Shown: positions 37,819-50,200 of the stretch, one piece after another
Layout: each line of letters starts with the position of its first letter
Numbering within the stretch: position 1 is the stretch's first letter
DNA from: Ostreococcus lucimarinus CCE9901
Taxonomy: Eukaryota > Chlorophyta > Mamiellophyceae > Mamiellales > Bathycoccaceae
Assembly: GCF_000092065.1 (NCBI RefSeq)
Contig: NC_009370.1
Span: 248,001-312,000, forward strand
Reading direction: 5' to 3'
Length of the DNA stretch: 64,000 nt
Notes under the pieces: model-generated
The model's input: the letters and a program-made list of their open reading frames with translations, nothing else
The model's database searches: none
What the model was told of the DNA's origin: nothing
Made by a program: the position numbers and the translations under genes

Positions 37819-40215
37819 ATGACGACCGATGGCGTCCATGCCGTCGCTGTCGTCGCCGTCGACGCGCAGGCGAAGGGAGACGCGCGCGATGGTGACATTC
37901 AGCCCGCGGCGGCGCGCAGGCCCCCCGCGCTTCGCGTCCCGACGCCAAAGTACGACAACACGATGAGTCCTATGGGGCCGCTCTCGTCGCGTCGGTCGAC
38001 TTCGAGCGATTCCGCGGATGACACGACGATCGATTTCGACGATGACGACGAAGGGCCGATGAAGTCGTGTATTTTGCGTTTGCTAGATGGCGACAACGTC
38101 GCGAGAGAAGTCGTCGCTCGAACGCGCCGCCGCGACGTCGCGCTCCGACGACGGTTCAAAGGCGAAACGTTCGTCGTCGCGCGCGCACACACGAAATACG
38201 AGCGGGAAAAATGCTGCGCCGCACGAACGTATCAGATGCACGTGCTGCGATCGAGTGGGACGTGCGAGGAAACTTCTCGGTACGCCGCGGCACAGGCGTG
38301 TGAGGACGACGTCGCCGAGGTCAACTCCGATCCGGGCACGATGGAGTACTTCGTCGAGGTCGACGACCCGTTCGACACAAAAGTGTACGGCGTCATGCGT
38401 TTCGTACGGCGAGACGTGGACGCGTTGTTGAGAACTAGATTCGATGTTCCGACTCGCGAATCAATTTTGGGCGTCGACTTCGTCGTCGACCGGTTCTTCG
38501 CCACCACTGCGGCGAACGAAATCGCGGGCGAACCGGATGGGGCGACGTTTATTCGAACGCTCATGCTCGATGCCACTCGCAAGGAGGCTTGGCGAATGTC
38601 GCCGTGTCGCGCGGTGCCCATCTTGAGCGCAGTGCCGATCGACGTCGAAGGTGTCAAAGTCTTTGCGCATTCCGCGCGCGACGTCGCGGTGGTGGAGTGC
38701 GACGGCGTCGCGTGCGACGCCGACGTCATGGCTGAGCGTGAAGATTGGGTCACGCGCAAGTTTCTTACGTTATACGTCGTCCCGGCGTCGGCGCCCAACG
38801 AGGCTAAGAACGCGCTTTCGCCGGGCAAGAAGACTTGGCTCGCGTTTGCCGAGGCGCGCGGCGAGACCCTTCGCGACGATGCGACGAACGACGACGCACC
38901 GATGATTTTGACGCTTCACGCGTGTGCGCGGCAGAAAATCGAGTACAACGAGTCTATTCGACTATCATGTATGTATATCATCGCGGAAGCGTGCGGGGAA
39001 ACGCTCTCGGATGAGGAATCAGCAGGCGCCGTCGTGGACGCGCTCGGGTGCGCGCTTCGCGACGATTCCGGAAAGATTTCGCACACGTTGGAATTCGAAC
39101 GAAACGTCTCGCGAGATTTCGTCGATGCCGTCGAGTTTGTGCGCGGTGAGGACGCGTCGTCAACGAAACGCGCCGTGGTGTGCTTGCGCACCGCCTGCGA
39201 TGACGCAGATATTTTTATGGAATCGTTGGAGTCGTCCATGCGCGACGCGGAGACGGATGCCTGCGTGCTCGTCGCTCGATGCTCGACTTACGGCGATCAC
39301 TTGACGTTGTGCGACGGCGACGTGCTTCTTAGCGAAGCTTTAGCGCGCGCCGCATCGAGAGGTCTGTTCGTCGACGGCGGCGTATTCAAGGCGTTCGTGC
39401 GCGAGGACGCGTGTATCATCACCGCCCGTTTTGCGCGACGAGAATTCCGCGTTCGGCCGTCGACGCTCAAAGACGTCGACGCGTTGGTCGCCATCGAGGC
39501 CGAGGCGTGGGTTGAAACGCCAGAGATGCGGACGTCGCCGGAGACCGTGCGCGAGCGCGTTCAAAACAACGCGAGCATGAACTTTGTTGTGGAAGACATC
39601 AAGAGTGGAGACGTCCGAGGCGTCATGTACACGCAATACGTCGAAAGCGTCGACGCGCCGCTCGACGCCACGTGGGAGACGAAGGAGTCGAATCGCCGCG
39701 AGCCGAAATCGACGGATGTCGTTCAACTTCTGGACGTTTTTGTGGATCAGGCTTACGGCGCGAGGTGTGCGAGCGATTCGGGCGCGTCCGTCGGTCAAGA
39801 GCTTCGTAATTATGTGTTACACTACGCCGAGCAGACGGGATTGAGATACGCGTGCGCGGTGACGCGAACGCGAGGATTTCGCTCGACGCAAGCTTTGAAT
39901 CCGAATCTCACGTACGAAGCATACGTCCACGGCGACGCGCTCGATCGTGGCGTGTTCTTCCACACGTCTGCTGGCGCGGAAATCGTGCGCGTCGTTCGTC
40001 CGTGGCGCGCGCGCGATTATGAAAACGAGGGGGCTGGCGTTCTCATTCGGTACGACGTGCGCGAGTACGCGTTTGCCGACGCCGCGCGACGCGGTCGCAC
40101 CTCGCGCGTTCGCCGTCGTCCGAGCGACCCGACCGTGCGCGAAGGACGCGAATACGTCAACGCTCTTGAAAGCGTCGCGTGGGAAGCGCGCGCGCGCGCT
40201 TTTCCCGTGGAATAA
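37819..40215 (+). CDS. large protein with C-terminal GNAT-like acetyltransferase domain
   Basis: About 798 residues. Residues ~1-540 have no recognised fold but a mixed alpha/beta pattern (FKGETFVVARAHTKYE, EYFVEVDDPFDTKVYGVMRF). Residues ~544-690 look like a GNAT domain: FRVRPSTLKDVDALVAIEAE, then NFVVEDIKSGDVRGVMYTQY, VQLLDVFVDQAYGA, and a helix around GQELRNYVLHYAEQTGLRYA, where an acetyl-CoA loop would fall. This resembles GNATs whose strand 4 reads GVLYTQ, often found near polyketide or fatty-acid machinery, but no carrier or synthase domain is visible here. The N-terminal start is chosen at ATG 37819 after the ITPA stop. Confidence 0.6.
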   Translation: MTTDGVHAVAVVAVDAQAKGDARDGDIQPAAARRPPALRVPTPKYDNTMSPMGPLSSRRSTSSDSADDTTIDFDDDDEGPMKSCILRLLDGDNVAREVVARTRRRDVALRRRFKGETFVVARAHTKYEREKCCAARTYQMHVLRSSGTCEETSRYAAAQACEDDVAEVNSDPGTMEYFVEVDDPFDTKVYGVMRFVRRDVDALLRTRFDVPTRESILGVDFVVDRFFATTAANEIAGEPDGATFIRTLMLDATRKEAWRMSPCRAVPILSAVPIDVEGVKVFAHSARDVAVVECDGVACDADVMAEREDWVTRKFLTLYVVPASAPNEAKNALSPGKKTWLAFAEARGETLRDDATNDDAPMILTLHACARQKIEYNESIRLSCMYIIAEACGETLSDEESAGAVVDALGCALRDDSGKISHTLEFERNVSRDFVDAVEFVRGEDASSTKRAVVCLRTACDDADIFMESLESSMRDAETDACVLVARCSTYGDHLTLCDGDVLLSEALARAASRGLFVDGGVFKAFVREDACIITARFARREFRVRPSTLKDVDALVAIEAEAWVETPEMRTSPETVRERVQNNASMNFVVEDIKSGDVRGVMYTQYVESVDAPLDATWETKESNRREPKSTDVVQLLDVFVDQAYGARCASDSGASVGQELRNYVLHYAEQTGLRYACAVTRTRGFRSTQALNPNLTYEAYVHGDALDRGVFFHTSAGAEIVRVVRPWRARDYENEGAGVLIRYDVREYAFADAARRGRTSRVRRRPSDPTVREGREYVNALESVAWEARARAFPVE

Positions 40216-40270
40216 TTGGAACACTGTACAGTAACATTACACAATATGTACATTTACGTAACACATTACG
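40216..40270. terminator. shared 3' region of two convergent genes
   Basis: 55 AT-rich bases between stop codons, with short palindromes (CTGTACAG) and TTACA at 40237-40241, a TGTAA signal for the minus-strand gene. Confidence 0.4.
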
Positions 40271-41032
40271 CTAATCAGAGTCTGAATTATCGCTCGCGGT
40301 GAGTAAAAGATCCTTCGCGGCGTTGATCTCTTGCATCTTTTCTTTACCAGCCGGCCCGACCTTGTCCGTGTGATGCAGCTTCGCCTGTTTGTAAAAAGCT
40401 TTCGTGATCTCCCTTTTCGTCGCACCTTCTGTCACCCCCAACGTCTCGCGCGCCGACTGCATCGCGTCGTCGTTATCATCTGCGGCCGGCGTGGTTTTGA
40501 TGATTTGACGCTCGTTCTCCGCTTCCTTGTTCCGTTGCGCTCTTCGCTTTCGTCGACGACGGCGAAGGATATAATCCTCCGTCGCGGCGTCTTGGTTGTT
40601 GTCCATCCCTCCAAACTCTGCCAGCGACGATCCCACTTCGACCTCCGGGGTTTCCGGTCCTCCCGCGTCGGCGTTGAGTTTAACGTGTCGATTAATCTCG
40701 TCGCCGACCCAATTCGCCTCGCGAGAGTCTCTCGCGCGCCCCGGTCTCGCCGACGCGCCGTGTTGCATGCTCAATTGCTGCCCTCCCGCGATTTTTCGGT
40801 TGTAGTACACGCTCAGCGCGCGCCGACCGACGCCGCGGTCGATGACGCGGTCATCGTTCGCGCTCGCGACGGGCGCATCGCGCGCGCGCGGCGTCGCGAG
40901 CGCCAACGCGCCCCCCGTCGCCAACACCATGATCGTCAACACCCAACGCGCGCGCGCGAACGCGCGGTGACGCGGGCGATCTCGCGAGGCGTCGACCTCG
41001 CGCGCGGGCGCGGTGATCTCGATGTCGGACAT
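40271..41032 (-). CDS. membrane-anchored J-like protein with HTD instead of HPD
   Basis: 253 residues. One hydrophobic segment at 29-48 (RWVLTIMVLATGGALALATP) predicts a type II or N-terminally anchored membrane protein. A basic Arg/Lys patch (LRRRRRKRRAQR) lies near residue 160. The last ~60 residues form a J-like domain: RETLGVTEGATKREITKAFY, KQAKLHHTDKVGP, EINAAKDLLL. The diagnostic HPD tripeptide is HTD (221-223), which in known J proteins abolishes Hsp70 stimulation, so this may be a J-like rather than active J protein. Complete ORF, no frameshift seen. Convergent with the GNAT gene. Confidence 0.75.
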   Translation of the reverse strand: MSDIEITAPAREVDASRDRPRHRAFARARWVLTIMVLATGGALALATPRARDAPVASANDDRVIDRGVGRRALSVYYNRKIAGGQQLSMQHGASARPGRARDSREANWVGDEINRHVKLNADAGGPETPEVEVGSSLAEFGGMDNNQDAATEDYILRRRRRKRRAQRNKEAENERQIIKTTPAADDNDDAMQSARETLGVTEGATKREITKAFYKQAKLHHTDKVGPAGKEKMQEINAAKDLLLTASDNSDSD

Positions 41033-41253
41033 CGTCGACGAACGCGCGCCGCGCCGACGGCGAGTGCGGGCTCTTACTTGATCGAGTCTCAGGTCGGTCG
41101 AGGAGGCCTAAACCCGCCGCAGTCGGCGAGACGCGAGCGCGCTCACTGTTAATGTTCAATAAAGATGTTGCATTAAAGATGTCGCACTGTAAGTTGTACT
41201 GTAGAGTTGAAATAGTTAAAATGACGGTGTTTTGGATTTTACGTCCAAGTCAA
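41033..41253. other. spacer upstream of the J-like gene and downstream of the giant gene
   Basis: About 220 bases with AT content rising toward 41253; no gene or clear element seen. It is the left border of the AT-richer block. Confidence 0.4.
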
Positions 41254-44200
41254 TCAGATGACGGAGCTGTAGCCGTCGACTTGGCGTGACGTCGTCGCGA
41301 CGAGCGACGTACGTTCGGACATTTCGGCGTCGGCTGGACGCGCGCGCGCGCGGAACGCGAACGCGAACAGCGCGACGCACAGCGTGAACGCGAAGGGAGT
41401 GTAAAAAATTGCGACCTTTTGACTGCCGTCGATGTCATCTTGAGGGCTCGATGATGCGAGAGATGATTTTTGTCGTGGAGAAGATCCCGACGACCCTAGT
41501 TGTGGCGTTTCGGCGGTGCTCGCGCCGACGCGCACAGGTGCGACGAATTCAAACTCAGCCGCTGGGTTGCCTGCGACGTCGGTCACTTCCGTAACAGTCA
41601 CTTTGTGATAGCCTTGTGAAAAGTATGGAAACTTCATCAACCAGTGACCACCAGCGCCATCGTTAACGCATTGAAGGACGTACTGTCTCAAGTCTTCGTT
41701 GGAAACGGCTTCGAAGGGACCCGTCGACGAGTTGCCTCGCTTGGCCGTGATCACTTGCTTCGTGCAATCAATGTCTTCCATGAAATCGACGCGTTGCGTT
41801 ACCTGTGAGCTCACATATTTGAAATCACCGACGAGCGGGTCCTTCGTATCTATCTTCACCATGAGATTTTGATCGCTCACAAATTCGTGCACTGACGGCT
41901 TTGCGAGGTGAGATCCGCCCACGCACATTGTTTTCAATCGGATATCATATTTCCCATCTTTATATCCACTCAGAAGTTTGTTGTAAGGGTCGTTTAGATC
42001 CCAGTCAAAGATGCAACCGTCTCCACCCCGCGACTCCGGGCAAAGTAAATTGAAATTCTTATTCGTGCCGGCACCGCGCTCGGCGTCTTTCGCTGTGATC
42101 CATTCGCCTCCTGATACCGAACGATATTGCACGTAGACGTAGGCGAGATTCCCATTCGTCACCAACGCTTCGGACGTGGATGCAGTTTCCTTGGGCCAGA
42201 GAGAATATCTATTCGGATTTACGACCGAGATGCTCAAAACGCTCGAATCAGACGCTGCGCTCTTCTCAAAGTAACTTGCTTCCTTGCTGAGCGTAGACGA
42301 GTGAAAAGCAACTTGAGGGCAATCTTTACTCCACGACATGGCACCGAGTGTAACACTGCTCGAGATGATCGGGCGATACATGTATTCTTCAATCATCGAC
42401 TCACACAAGCTCACCAAGGAAATCCCCAGGTACGAGCTTTCATACACTCCGTCGCTTGGCTCCACGCTCAGAAGCACGCGACTCTCGCGCACAACGCTTT
42501 GCGAATCCATACGCTCTCCAGCCAATCTTCGTAGAGGTAGGACTTCACCGAATGACCACATTTGAATACCATTGATCGAGAACTTCATTCCCTGTAGGAG
42601 TGTTCCTTGTGCTGTAGTGGTTTGCGTGAGACGAGCGATTGCGTTTGCCAACAATCTCCCTGCTCTGACGCTCATTGACTGTTCGTATGACGCTACGATG
42701 TCTTCAATCCGCGCCTTCAGGTCTTGAATGTCATCAGACTCTGACGCAAAGCATTCGTGGCTATCCGCCATGGCGTATGCTGCATTCTTTACGAACGTTG
42801 CGTTGTCCTCGTTCAACTGTGCCGCGTTATGAGCAGCCGCGATGATTTTTCCAACGCAGTCGGCGACTCCATCTACCAAACGAAGGCCCATGTTGGCCAC
42901 TTCCTTGTAGGGCGACTCATTGCTGATGAGAAGTTGGATCAAAGCGTGCTCTCCTGGGTTCAGATTCGTGTTATGCGTCGACTCCTTACCTATGGTAACG
43001 CCAGCTTCTCGGAACATCGTCCATTTTTCTCCCGGACATTGACTTCTGCCGCCCATCGTGATGAACACTGGAGATCCGAAACGTTTGTCGGAACTGACCT
43101 GGAGCACAAACTTATCCCCAAAATCTGGGTCACCTAATGAGTACATCGTGCTCATGTGTTCATACTTTGCCCAGGCAAAGGCACGACTTTTTGAAACTGA
43201 CTTGCTCATATCCGTGGTAGCACCTACATGCCCCTTGACGATGGCGATTGAACCCGCGAAGGAGTATCCGTTTTCAGCTGAGCCGTCCAGGCTGAGCGTC
43301 CATGCGTAATCTTGACCGTCGACGTTTTCGTTGGAAGAAAATATGTACTCTGTCGAAGCACCACCGCCGCTAAACGATAGTAAAATTGCTTCATCAGCGG
43401 GTCCATTCGAATCTGTGGTGGAGTAGCCGCGGGGACCCATACGCCCTGTAAACGACGCATCGACTCGTTTCGTATCGTTCATGTAAATGGATGCATCCTC
43501 TCCGAGCGTAAGATCGCTAAGATCGCTCGATTGAAGTAGTTGTGACGACACGTCTAGAGCCTGCGTTTTGCATTTTTCTGTGATGCAGGATGAAACCGTG
43601 TTGTTCAGATCTTCACGAGTGGGGCTATTCATCCCCATTGTCGTGACGAGCTCATCCGCTTCTTGAAATTGCTCGAGGAACTTCGGCTTCATCCTTTCAC
43701 TCTTTCGTGACCAGAAAACCTTGCCGACGTCTGGGGTGGCGTCGTTATCGTCGTCGTCACCGCGGAACCCAAGGTTTCCACTCAACAAGTCTGAAAATAA
43801 AGTCCCGGGATTGCTAACGTAGCCACTGATGAGCTGGGACAATCGAGATTCATCCGTCTCATCCGAGAGAATGAAGTCGTTAAGTGTGTCTATAGTACCA
43901 TCCGCGTCGCCCAAGTCCCCTGGAACGCCATGTATGTATGGACTAACTCTGTCGATTCTCTTCCAAGCAAGCTTCAACTCGTCTATTGGGGTAGAAATCG
44001 GACCGCTCGCGTCACTTATGAACGATGTTTCCATTTTCTCGGCTTCCATACCGAACGCGGATTGTTCATCCATAAAAGGAACCATGATGCGCTCCATTGC
44101 GCCGTAGTTTTTACCGTACAACACGGGAGCGCCTTCCGCAGTCGGCTCCATAGGAACCTTGTACACTGTTGGCGAAGCCCACAAAAGTGTGCGTTGCCAC

Positions 44201-47200
44201 ACGTTAATTTTGTCAGCGATGTACTGTGGCCAATTAGGCGCTTCCATTTTAGAATCATCCCCGACGATGAGGCCGCTTTCCACGACGGAAAGCAAATACC
44301 GCAAGTTTGGAATCACTTTCGCTTCAATCGAGTGTACCGTGAATATGTAGGACGTGGGTTTCCTCGGCATCCATGTGATCGCCGTCGATATCCGCAAGCA
44401 CGGTTTATCGTCTTCCCTTAGCGCAAGATCGAGCGTATCGGCTAGCCTGTAGACAAGTTCAACGCCGCCACCTAGAATCGCATCGCCCTGTCGTCCCGGG
44501 ATGGCGACGTCGGTACTTGTCCGTATGACACGATTTATCGTAGCCGTGAGATCCCAACCGACGGCGGAACTCTGAGCGACCGAAAATTCTGGTCCAGACT
44601 CCTCATGGTATGCGTCAAAATCTATCTTAAAGAGAGGCATTCCGAGCTGGAATAAAACCTCCATGCCATACCCAGCGCCGAACCCAGGTTTCGCCTCCAC
44701 TTCGAGTTCTACGCCGCCACCGCCTTCGTGTGAACTCGACACAGACGCCGCTTGTTCGTCTGAAAGCTCCACGGACATGGTCACTTCCGTGCCCATAAGA
44801 AGTTCGGCGTAAGAGTTGCCACCGGGCGGATCATGTACCGTCATGTACACCAAACCTTCGAGTGGAACAGTTGCCCAATACACGTCATCGCTTTCTTCGC
44901 CGTAGATCCCTTCGCCTCGCGGTTTCGAGCCAAGAGAGATGAGCTCTCGTTTCAACGGAACTGTCACTGTCATCGAACCATCAAATCTACCCACAGTCAG
45001 TTCGACAGATCTGCGGTAATTTCCTGAGAGCTTAGGATCTCCCGCGACAATGAGTCGATCCGTCGTCTTCTCGCCCTCATCCGTGGGGAATAAAAGTTTG
45101 TCGCTCTCCGGATCGATCTCAACGTCAAAGTCGCACAATGGTCCTCCATTGCGATCGGTATGACATGGATTTTCGGCTATATCGGTGACGCTTTGTCTGA
45201 ACATGGCCACCGTCATCCCGCCGCTCTCGGCGCTAGGCAGTGTCAAGCATTCATCGAGTGAACCATTCTCCACATGCAGTTCAAGTACTTTGGCGCTCAC
45301 AAGTTTCGGCCCCAAAGCGTAGAGCCCTTCTCCACCGAAATCATCAAAAAATGGCGATATCCCAACAAAGTGGTTGTGTCTAATGCCACCAGCTTTCACG
45401 CCATCAACGTCCCAGCAGTAATCGCCATCGTCGGTGATTACAGAAAGATCTACGAACTCTGCGCACAAATAACCGTGGTACTTGTATCTCGCCGAATACC
45501 AAGTGTGCTCAGTGCGTAATGGTACAAGCCTTTCGATCGTTGTTGGATGCTGGCGGAAGTATGGAATGATGCCGTCTACTCCGACATGACACAACGCGTT
45601 CGGATATTTCTCCTCGCGCATCGCCGTGAAATTCGCTGTGGATGGGGCCTCTTCGATCACTACCGAGTAATCCATCGCGGCGAGTGGCCACCGTCTTCCA
45701 TTCGGAACTTCTTGATATGTTGGTATAACGTCTGAGTTTTCCTTGTCGCGGTCAGGTAGAGTCCAGCCGGATACTTGAGCCGAAGTGAAGATGGCTGGTG
45801 GGTGACAGCCATTGATGGGGGTAATTTTGAAAGTCGCCCCTGTGTAAAGCTTTTCACACTCACCTTGATAGACACCCAAATCGACGTTTGCCGTCGTCGT
45901 GTCTGAGAAGAAAATGTACTTTTTCGATGATACGGCGTGGAGAGTAACTGTGGTCGGTTTACCGTCGCAGCTCCAAATTCTCGTAGCTTCCACGATGGTG
46001 GTTCCCGAATAGCAGATTTCGTGACCGGGATATTCCGCGGTTATCGTGTAGGTTTTCCCGTTTGTGACTGCGAATTCGAACCAGCCAGTCTCGTCTGTAG
46101 TGAATTGTCGCGGCGCACCAGCCTCGCTTTCATCTTTGACATAAATGCTTGCCTCAAAAAGTCCACACTCGGACAACTCGGTCCATTCTATTGGGAACAT
46201 GACGGCACCCAAAATGACCACTGTCGTATCGTCCTGCATTTTCTGCTCTACCTGATGATTATGGGTCAGCTCCAGGTTGATGACATCAATATCAGCCGTA
46301 TCCGAAAATACGGTATCACTTTCATATAGGTCACCATCGTCATCCGAAGTTCCAGCTTGCTTGACGACGTCATTGTTGTTGAATACATGCACGATTTCTG
46401 GCAGCTGCTGCGTGCTCCACAGCGCGACATCCAATCCAGGACGAGTGACGCGCGCGAACAGCGTCTGCGGATCATCTTGAACCACGTCGTGCAGTAGTGC
46501 GGCATCTAAGTCAACGAAAATCTTATTCGAGCCGGGAGATGTAGCAAGTAACGGTGTTGCATACACGGAGGTCTCATCGCCGACGACAATGGCATCGAAC
46601 TCGGCGTCTTCGAGAGGGCGACAGTGATCGATTTTTGACACAACATCACCCCCACTCTCTGCGCTGAGCTCATCATACCACTCGTTCCATCCCTCGGAAG
46701 AGTACGGAACGTGGGCTGATGTCGATCTTCGAACGATGAAATTTTCGCACGCTTTGCCAAACACTTGGCTACGCGCATCCTGGTGAGACTCGTCGGCGAT
46801 CGCAGCGCTAACACTCTGCACGGTGAACAAATCGAAGTCGTATGTAATTTTCCGCGGAGGGAATACGAGCACTGGCTCGACAAACAATGTCCGTTGAGCC
46901 AGACGATGCGCCACACTGAGGAATTCTTGTGCGTTCAGAAGTCCATCACCGTCCATATCCAACGACGAATTCCAAAGTTCTTCTGAAATTATCGCGTACC
47001 CATTGCTTGGAAAACTCGCACCTTTCTCGATGATGGCGGTCAACTCTGACTTATCGATGCCCCCGCTTCCATCTGTGTCTGTCTCGTCAAAATCGTGCAT
47101 CGGTGGTGGAGGCGATGGCGGTGGTGGCGATGGCGGCGGCGGCGATGGCGGCGGCGGCGATGGCGGCGGCGGCGACGGCGGCGGTGGCGACGGTGGCGGC

Positions 47201-50200
47201 GGCGGCGATGGCGGCGGCGGCGACGGCGGCGGCGGTGACGGTGGCGGCGACGGCGGCGGCGGCGATGGCGGCGGTGGTGATGCGATGCGCTCGACCCAGT
47301 GAACGTTTGTGAGAGAACCGGCCTTGACAGAGATATCCGCATGCAGCGGGTACTCGGGAGTCTGTTGACTGGTGTAAAAGCGAATTTCATTCTTGAAGTA
47401 CTCCACGGCTCCGGCGTCGTTGATGACGATTTGCAGCGAGTCGGACGAAGAGTAAGTCCCAGCCATCGTATACTCACGCTTGCCTTTCTCGTACACCTTG
47501 ATCTGTTTGGTATGCGTACAAAAAATCGCAAAATCAAGACTTTGATAATTCGTCGAATCCGTCGTCGACTGAGAGTTCAAACCGATCATCCTGTTGTTGT
47601 ATCCTCCGGCACAGACTGCGGAGATGCCACGCACAGAGTCAGAACCATTTCGAATAGCGCGCTGACTCACCGCACCGGCGTCCCAAGCGCCAGTCACTGC
47701 AGCCGTGCGCGTGACTTGGCCGCTTTCTGTGGATTCGACGCCGACTTGCGATACCCACGCGACATGATCGTCCGCCACCGCCTTTCCTGGCGGCGGCGGC
47801 GGCGGTGACGGTGGCGGCGGCGACGGCGGCGGCGGTGACGGTGGCGGCGGCGACGGCGGCGGCGGCGGCGACGGCGGTGGTGACGCGATGCGCTCGACCC
47901 AGTGAACGTTTGTGAGAGAACCGGCCTTGACAGAGATATCCGCATGCAGCGGGTACTCGGGAGTCTGTTGACTGGTGTAAAAGCGAATTTTATTCTTGAA
48001 GTACTCCACGGCTCCGGCGTCGTTGATGACGATTTGCAGCGAGTCGGACGAAGAGTAAGTCCCAGCCATCGTATACTTACGCTTGCCTTTCTCGTACACC
48101 TTGATCCGTTTGGTATACGTACAAAAAATCGCAAAATCAAGACTTTGATAATTCGTCGAATCCGTCGTCGACTGAGAGTTCAAACCGATCATCCTGTTGT
48201 TGTATCCTCCGGCACAGACTGCGGAGATGCCACGCACAGAGTCAGAACCATTTCGAATAGCGCGCTGACTCACCGCACCGGCGTCCCAAGCGCCAGTCAC
48301 TGCAGCCGTGCGCGTGACTTGGCCACTTTCTGTGGATTCGACGCCGACTTGCGATACCCACGCGACGCTACCAAGTATCTCGCCCGCCACCGCCTTTCCT
48401 GGCGGCGGCGGCGGCGGCGACGGCGACGGCGGCGGCGGTGACGGTGGCGGCGACGGCGGCGGCGGCGATGGCGGTGGTGGTGACGCCATGCGCTCGACCC
48501 ATTTAACATCGCTGAAGGAACCACGCATAATAAAAGCAACATCCGCGTGCAGCGGGTACTCGGGAGTCTGTTGACTGGTGTAAAAGCGAATTTCATTCTT
48601 GAAGTACTCCACGGCTCCGGCGTCGTTGATGACGACTTGCAGTGTATCGCTGTCCGTATACGCCACTGCAGCACCCTTAATTTTTTTACCACCTTCGTAC
48701 ACTTCAACTGCATCGGAGTGAAAATTGCATCTGATGCTGAAGTCCATTCGACTGGACACGGTCTCTGCCGCGGACTGCCGATTCAAGCCGATGAACTTGA
48801 GGCCGGACTCAGACCCACAACGAGCCGAGATTCCGCGCACTGAGTCCGTCAGGCCGTGGATCGACCGACGACTCACCGCACCGGCTGCGGAAAAATAATT
48901 CCACCAATTTGGAGATCGCCGCCAAACTTTTCGATTCGACGCTTTGGCTCTGCGAAGCGTCACCCAGACCACGTTGCCAACCGCCGCTTTTTCAGGCGGC
49001 GGCGGCGGCGGTGGCGACGGCGGCGGTGGCGACGGCGGCGGTGGTATGTACTGCGCAATGTTCCCCAGGAGGCGGCGCCCCCAGCGCTGCCTACCCAAGA
49101 GTGACGTCGTGGTTTCAGGAGATGACGAATCATCTTCCTTTAAGACCAATAAGACTTTACTGGGTACGTTCAGCGGGTCTGTCACGTCCGACGTTTGCAA
49201 GATGGGCTGCGTCGTCTTTTCAAAAACTTCCACTTTGTACGCCCCGATGTCAACGTGAGTTTTGATTGGCGTCATACCCGTGGAGTCTGTGATATGAACA
49301 ACAAACGATCCTTCCGAATCAGTGACCGCGCTGAAAGGGCATCGCGTCTCACCACCCAATACTCTTATTTCAGTCAAATTGACGTCTCGAACCGCCACGA
49401 CTGATACAAACTGCCCGTGCATCGCCTGCACAGTGTCGCCCCCGCCCCCCCCGCATGTAAACGTCAAACAGTCTGCGAATTCATCACTGACATCAGACGG
49501 ATCGTGGTTACATGCATATCCATAATTAGTCGTGTCTTCGGGATCGATTTCATGCACGTGCACTTTCATCGGTAAACTAAGCGTCGGACTCGCCTGTTGC
49601 CGAAATTCAAATCCCGTTACTTCAACTTTGCTCGATTCCGCACCAAACGAAATCTCGGGGAAAGTTATGTATTGATCTTGAGATGATATGAGGGTGGCGT
49701 TGAAACGTCTCCACGATTCCTCATGTATGGTGAATGATTCCGTACTGGCGTCAGTGGCGGATGTTCCGCGCAAGTCGATTGACACCGCGCGTTCACCACC
49801 CAAAGACTTCGCCCAAAACGACACCACGACAGAATCTCCAGTCAGGGCGCGCAAAGACTCGCCAGGAACGTGCACCGTGACTGAAACGCCTGCGTCCACC
49901 GATTTTACAACGTCCTCGAAACCAGGTGGAGGCGCAGTTGGGCTCGCGGTTAAAGGACTGATGGCGCTTGTCTGAACAAGCTCGAGGCGTTCGGTGAGAG
50001 TATTAAGAGTGAAATGAGCTCCGGTGAAGTAGAACGTACTTTCCGACCAAGCTGATACAGTAAATCCGACGAAAGCGGCGTCCTCTAACGTGTGCTTAAG
50101 CCTTATTTTCCTCCATTTATTCGGTTCAGCTGTAATGACGAGCGCGTCACCAACGGTCTGACGGCCTGCTGCTGTAGTTTGTTGTTCATACCCTAAAATC

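Noticed and set aside
47101-49048. CRISPR-like or satellite array at the GGC runs
   Set aside because: Repeats encode SPPPP linkers in frame with a long ORF; no spacers or leader.
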